Source: Vandammella animalimorsus
Lineage (GTDB): Bacteria; Pseudomonadota; Gammaproteobacteria; Burkholderiales; Burkholderiaceae_C
Assembly (NCBI RefSeq): GCF_002285285.1
Contig: NZ_NSJF01000009.1
Coordinates: 1-64,000, forward strand
Direction of reading: 5' to 3'
DNA: 64,000 nucleotides
The position numbers were made by a program, and so were the translations under genes. The notes beneath the pieces were generated by a model. The model ran no database searches. It was not told where the DNA came from and saw only the letters and a program-made list of their open reading frames with translations. The stretch's first letter is position 1, and each line of letters opens with the position of its first letter. Shown here piece by piece: positions 62,917 through 64,000 of the stretch.

Positions 62917-63546
62917 ATGACAGACACGCCCCCGGCACCCCGTGAAGCCTCCAGCGATTGGCAACTGGTCGAGCGCACCCTGGCTGGCGATCAACGCAGT
63001 TTTGAGTTGCTGGTGCTCAAATACCAGCGTCGCATTGAACGGCTCATCGGCCGCATGGTGCGTGACCCTGGACTGATCGAAGACATTGCCCAGGAAACCT
63101 TTATCCGCGCCTACCGTGCGCTGCACCAATTTCGCGGTGATGCTCAGTTCTACACCTGGCTGTACCGCATTGCCATCAACACCGCCAAGAAAACCCTGGC
63201 CGATCAGCGACGCAATCCGGCCATCAGTGAAAGCGCGTTGCGTCAGCGCGATGATGAAGAGGAAACTTCTGCTCCGCTGTGGGAACCAAGCACTGCGGAG
63301 ACGCCCGAAACCATCATGGCCGCCAAGGAAGTTGCGGCGGCCGTCAATGCAGCCATGGAAGGTCTGTCCGACGATTTGCGTCAGGCCATCACACTGCGCG
63401 AAATCGACGGCCTGAGCTATGAGGACATCGCACAGGCCATGAATTGCCCCATTGGCACCGTGCGTTCGCGCATCTTCCGCGCCCGTGAAGCCATTGCCAG
63501 CAAAGTCAAGCCATTGCTGGAAAACCGCAGCGGCAAGCGCTGGTAG
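62917..63546 (+). CDS. rpoE: ECF sigma factor RpoE (sigma-24)
   Basis: A 209-residue ECF sigma factor. Region 2 shows LVLKYQRRIERLIGRMVRD and DIAQETFIRAYRALHQF (promoter -10 recognition), and region 4 LREIDGLSYEDIAQAMNCPIGTVRSRIFRAREA is the -35 helix-turn-helix. It controls the envelope stress response and is followed by its anti-sigma factor gene. Confidence 0.96.
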   Translation: MTDTPPAPREASSDWQLVERTLAGDQRSFELLVLKYQRRIERLIGRMVRDPGLIEDIAQETFIRAYRALHQFRGDAQFYTWLYRIAINTAKKTLADQRRNPAISESALRQRDDEEETSAPLWEPSTAETPETIMAAKEVAAAVNAAMEGLSDDLRQAITLREIDGLSYEDIAQAMNCPIGTVRSRIFRAREAIASKVKPLLENRSGKRW

Positions 63547-63634
63547 CACTCCGCAGCGCCTTGCCCCATTTGCCCCAAACCATAGCGCCTCAAAACCCAA
63601 TCAATGCCTTTGTCCTCTCCAGCAGGTAATGCCC

Positions 63635-64000
63635 ATGACTGCCCCTAGCCCTTCTCCTACCCGCGCTGCGAACGGTGGCGCACAGCCTGCCAGCGCTGCG
63701 CCAGAGACAGTGCGTGAATGGCTCTCGGCTCTGGTCGATGGTGAGCTGCAGGCCCAGCAGTGCAACCAGCTCATGCAGCACATTGATGCCCAGTGCCGCA
63801 CGCATGGCGATAGCGGCTTGCCCGAGCCCTTGCTGGCTTGGCAGCAATACCAGCTCATCGGCCAATGCCTGCGCAGGCCGGCCGAGCCAGCAGCGCCTGC
63901 CAGTGATGCGGCGGTCTTTTTGCAGCGTCTGCGCGTGCGCTTGGCCGAGCAGACCCCTGAGGCCTTGACGCGCGCTGCAGCGCAGCAGGCATCTCAGGCT
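63635..64000 (+). CDS. rseA: RseA-type anti-sigma factor, truncated by window end
   Basis: The first 122 residues of an anti-sigma factor are visible. REWLSALVDGELQAQQC is the RseA N-terminal motif (LSALxDGE) that binds the sigma factor; the polar stretch after it (QYQLIGQCLRR) fits the family. AGCAGG lies 8 bp before the ATG at 63635 (a second ATG at 63629 is possible). The transmembrane part lies beyond the window. Confidence 0.85.
   Translation, partial: MTAPSPSPTRAANGGAQPASAAPETVREWLSALVDGELQAQQCNQLMQHIDAQCRTHGDSGLPEPLLAWQQYQLIGQCLRRPAEPAAPASDAAVFLQRLRVRLAEQTPEALTRAAAQQASQA

Noticed and set aside
1-64000. tRNA, 5S/16S/23S rRNA, riboswitches or CRISPR arrays
   Set aside because: No cloverleaf T-loop context, rRNA core sequence, known aptamer or regularly spaced direct repeats were seen by eye.

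Overview
The window reads as an ordinary chromosomal segment of a GC-rich betaproteobacterium. It most resembles Burkholderiales of the Comamonadaceae type, judging from the housekeeping gene sets (mnmG-rsmG-parA-parB, YceD-rpmF-plsX-fabH-fabD-fabG-acpP-fabF-rpoE-rseA, an aceK, and an AlgZ/AlgR-like pair next to argH) and from the protein sequences themselves. I see no phage, plasmid, transposase or CRISPR genes. Genus cannot be fixed from the sequence alone.

Layout. 1-3.8 kb: leftward cysK, oxyR, class II glutamine amidotransferase and a BON-domain lipoprotein, with a strong leftward promoter at the extreme left edge. 4.1-7.7 kb: a probable zinc acquisition pair, a His-rich beta-propeller lipoprotein and a ZnuD-like TonB receptor with a 51-residue His/Cys-rich insert. 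7.9-14 kb: yebC, purD, an MliC-like lipoprotein, an enoyl-CoA hydratase/thiolase pair and purC. 14-23.5 kb: ilvA with a membrane protein, a divergent IlvB-like ThDP enzyme, rarA, a LytS/LytTR two-component pair and argH. 24-33.4 kb: ABC-F protein Uup, an origin-like intergenic region, then mnmG-rsmG-parA-(hydrolase)-parB-ribD with three parS sites. 33.4-45.6 kb: an MBL hydrolase, isovaleryl-CoA dehydrogenase, GNAT, hemerythrin, carbonic anhydrase, aceK, a Ca-binding-like membrane protein, a thiolase, a PPOX flavoprotein, apt and 3-hydroxybutyryl-CoA dehydrogenase. 45.7-48 kb: NAD salvage genes pncB and nadM-nudix. 48-53 kb: a structured repeat region, a leaderless solute-binding-like protein, a PBP5-type carboxypeptidase, an alpha/beta hydrolase and a PQQ-type sugar dehydrogenase. 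53-55 kb: a cNMP-domain protein, the RNase P RNA gene (minus strand) and ruvB. 55-64 kb: the fatty acid/phospholipid synthesis cluster running into rpoE and a truncated rseA.

The most notable signals lie outside genes. (1) A family of about 160-bp hairpin elements with GAGCCTGTTCAAA-type inverted ends occurs four times at full length and at least once as a shortened copy. Each full-length copy is flanked by a 3-bp TNA duplication (TGA, TTA, TAA, TAA), as expected of a MITE. Three full-length copies, plus the shortened nested copy, sit exactly on the stop codon of purD, a thiolase gene or fabF, so the insertion regenerates the stop. (2) Between uup and mnmG, a perfect DnaA box is followed, in the orientation known from Bacillus, by CTA repeats (DnaA-trio-like) and an AT-rich tract. 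This is next to parAB and three parS sites, so it is a serious origin candidate. (3) A 33-bp copy of the 5' end of the carbonic anhydrase gene lies about 1 kb upstream of it, marking an insertion or duplication event that also holds one of the MITEs.
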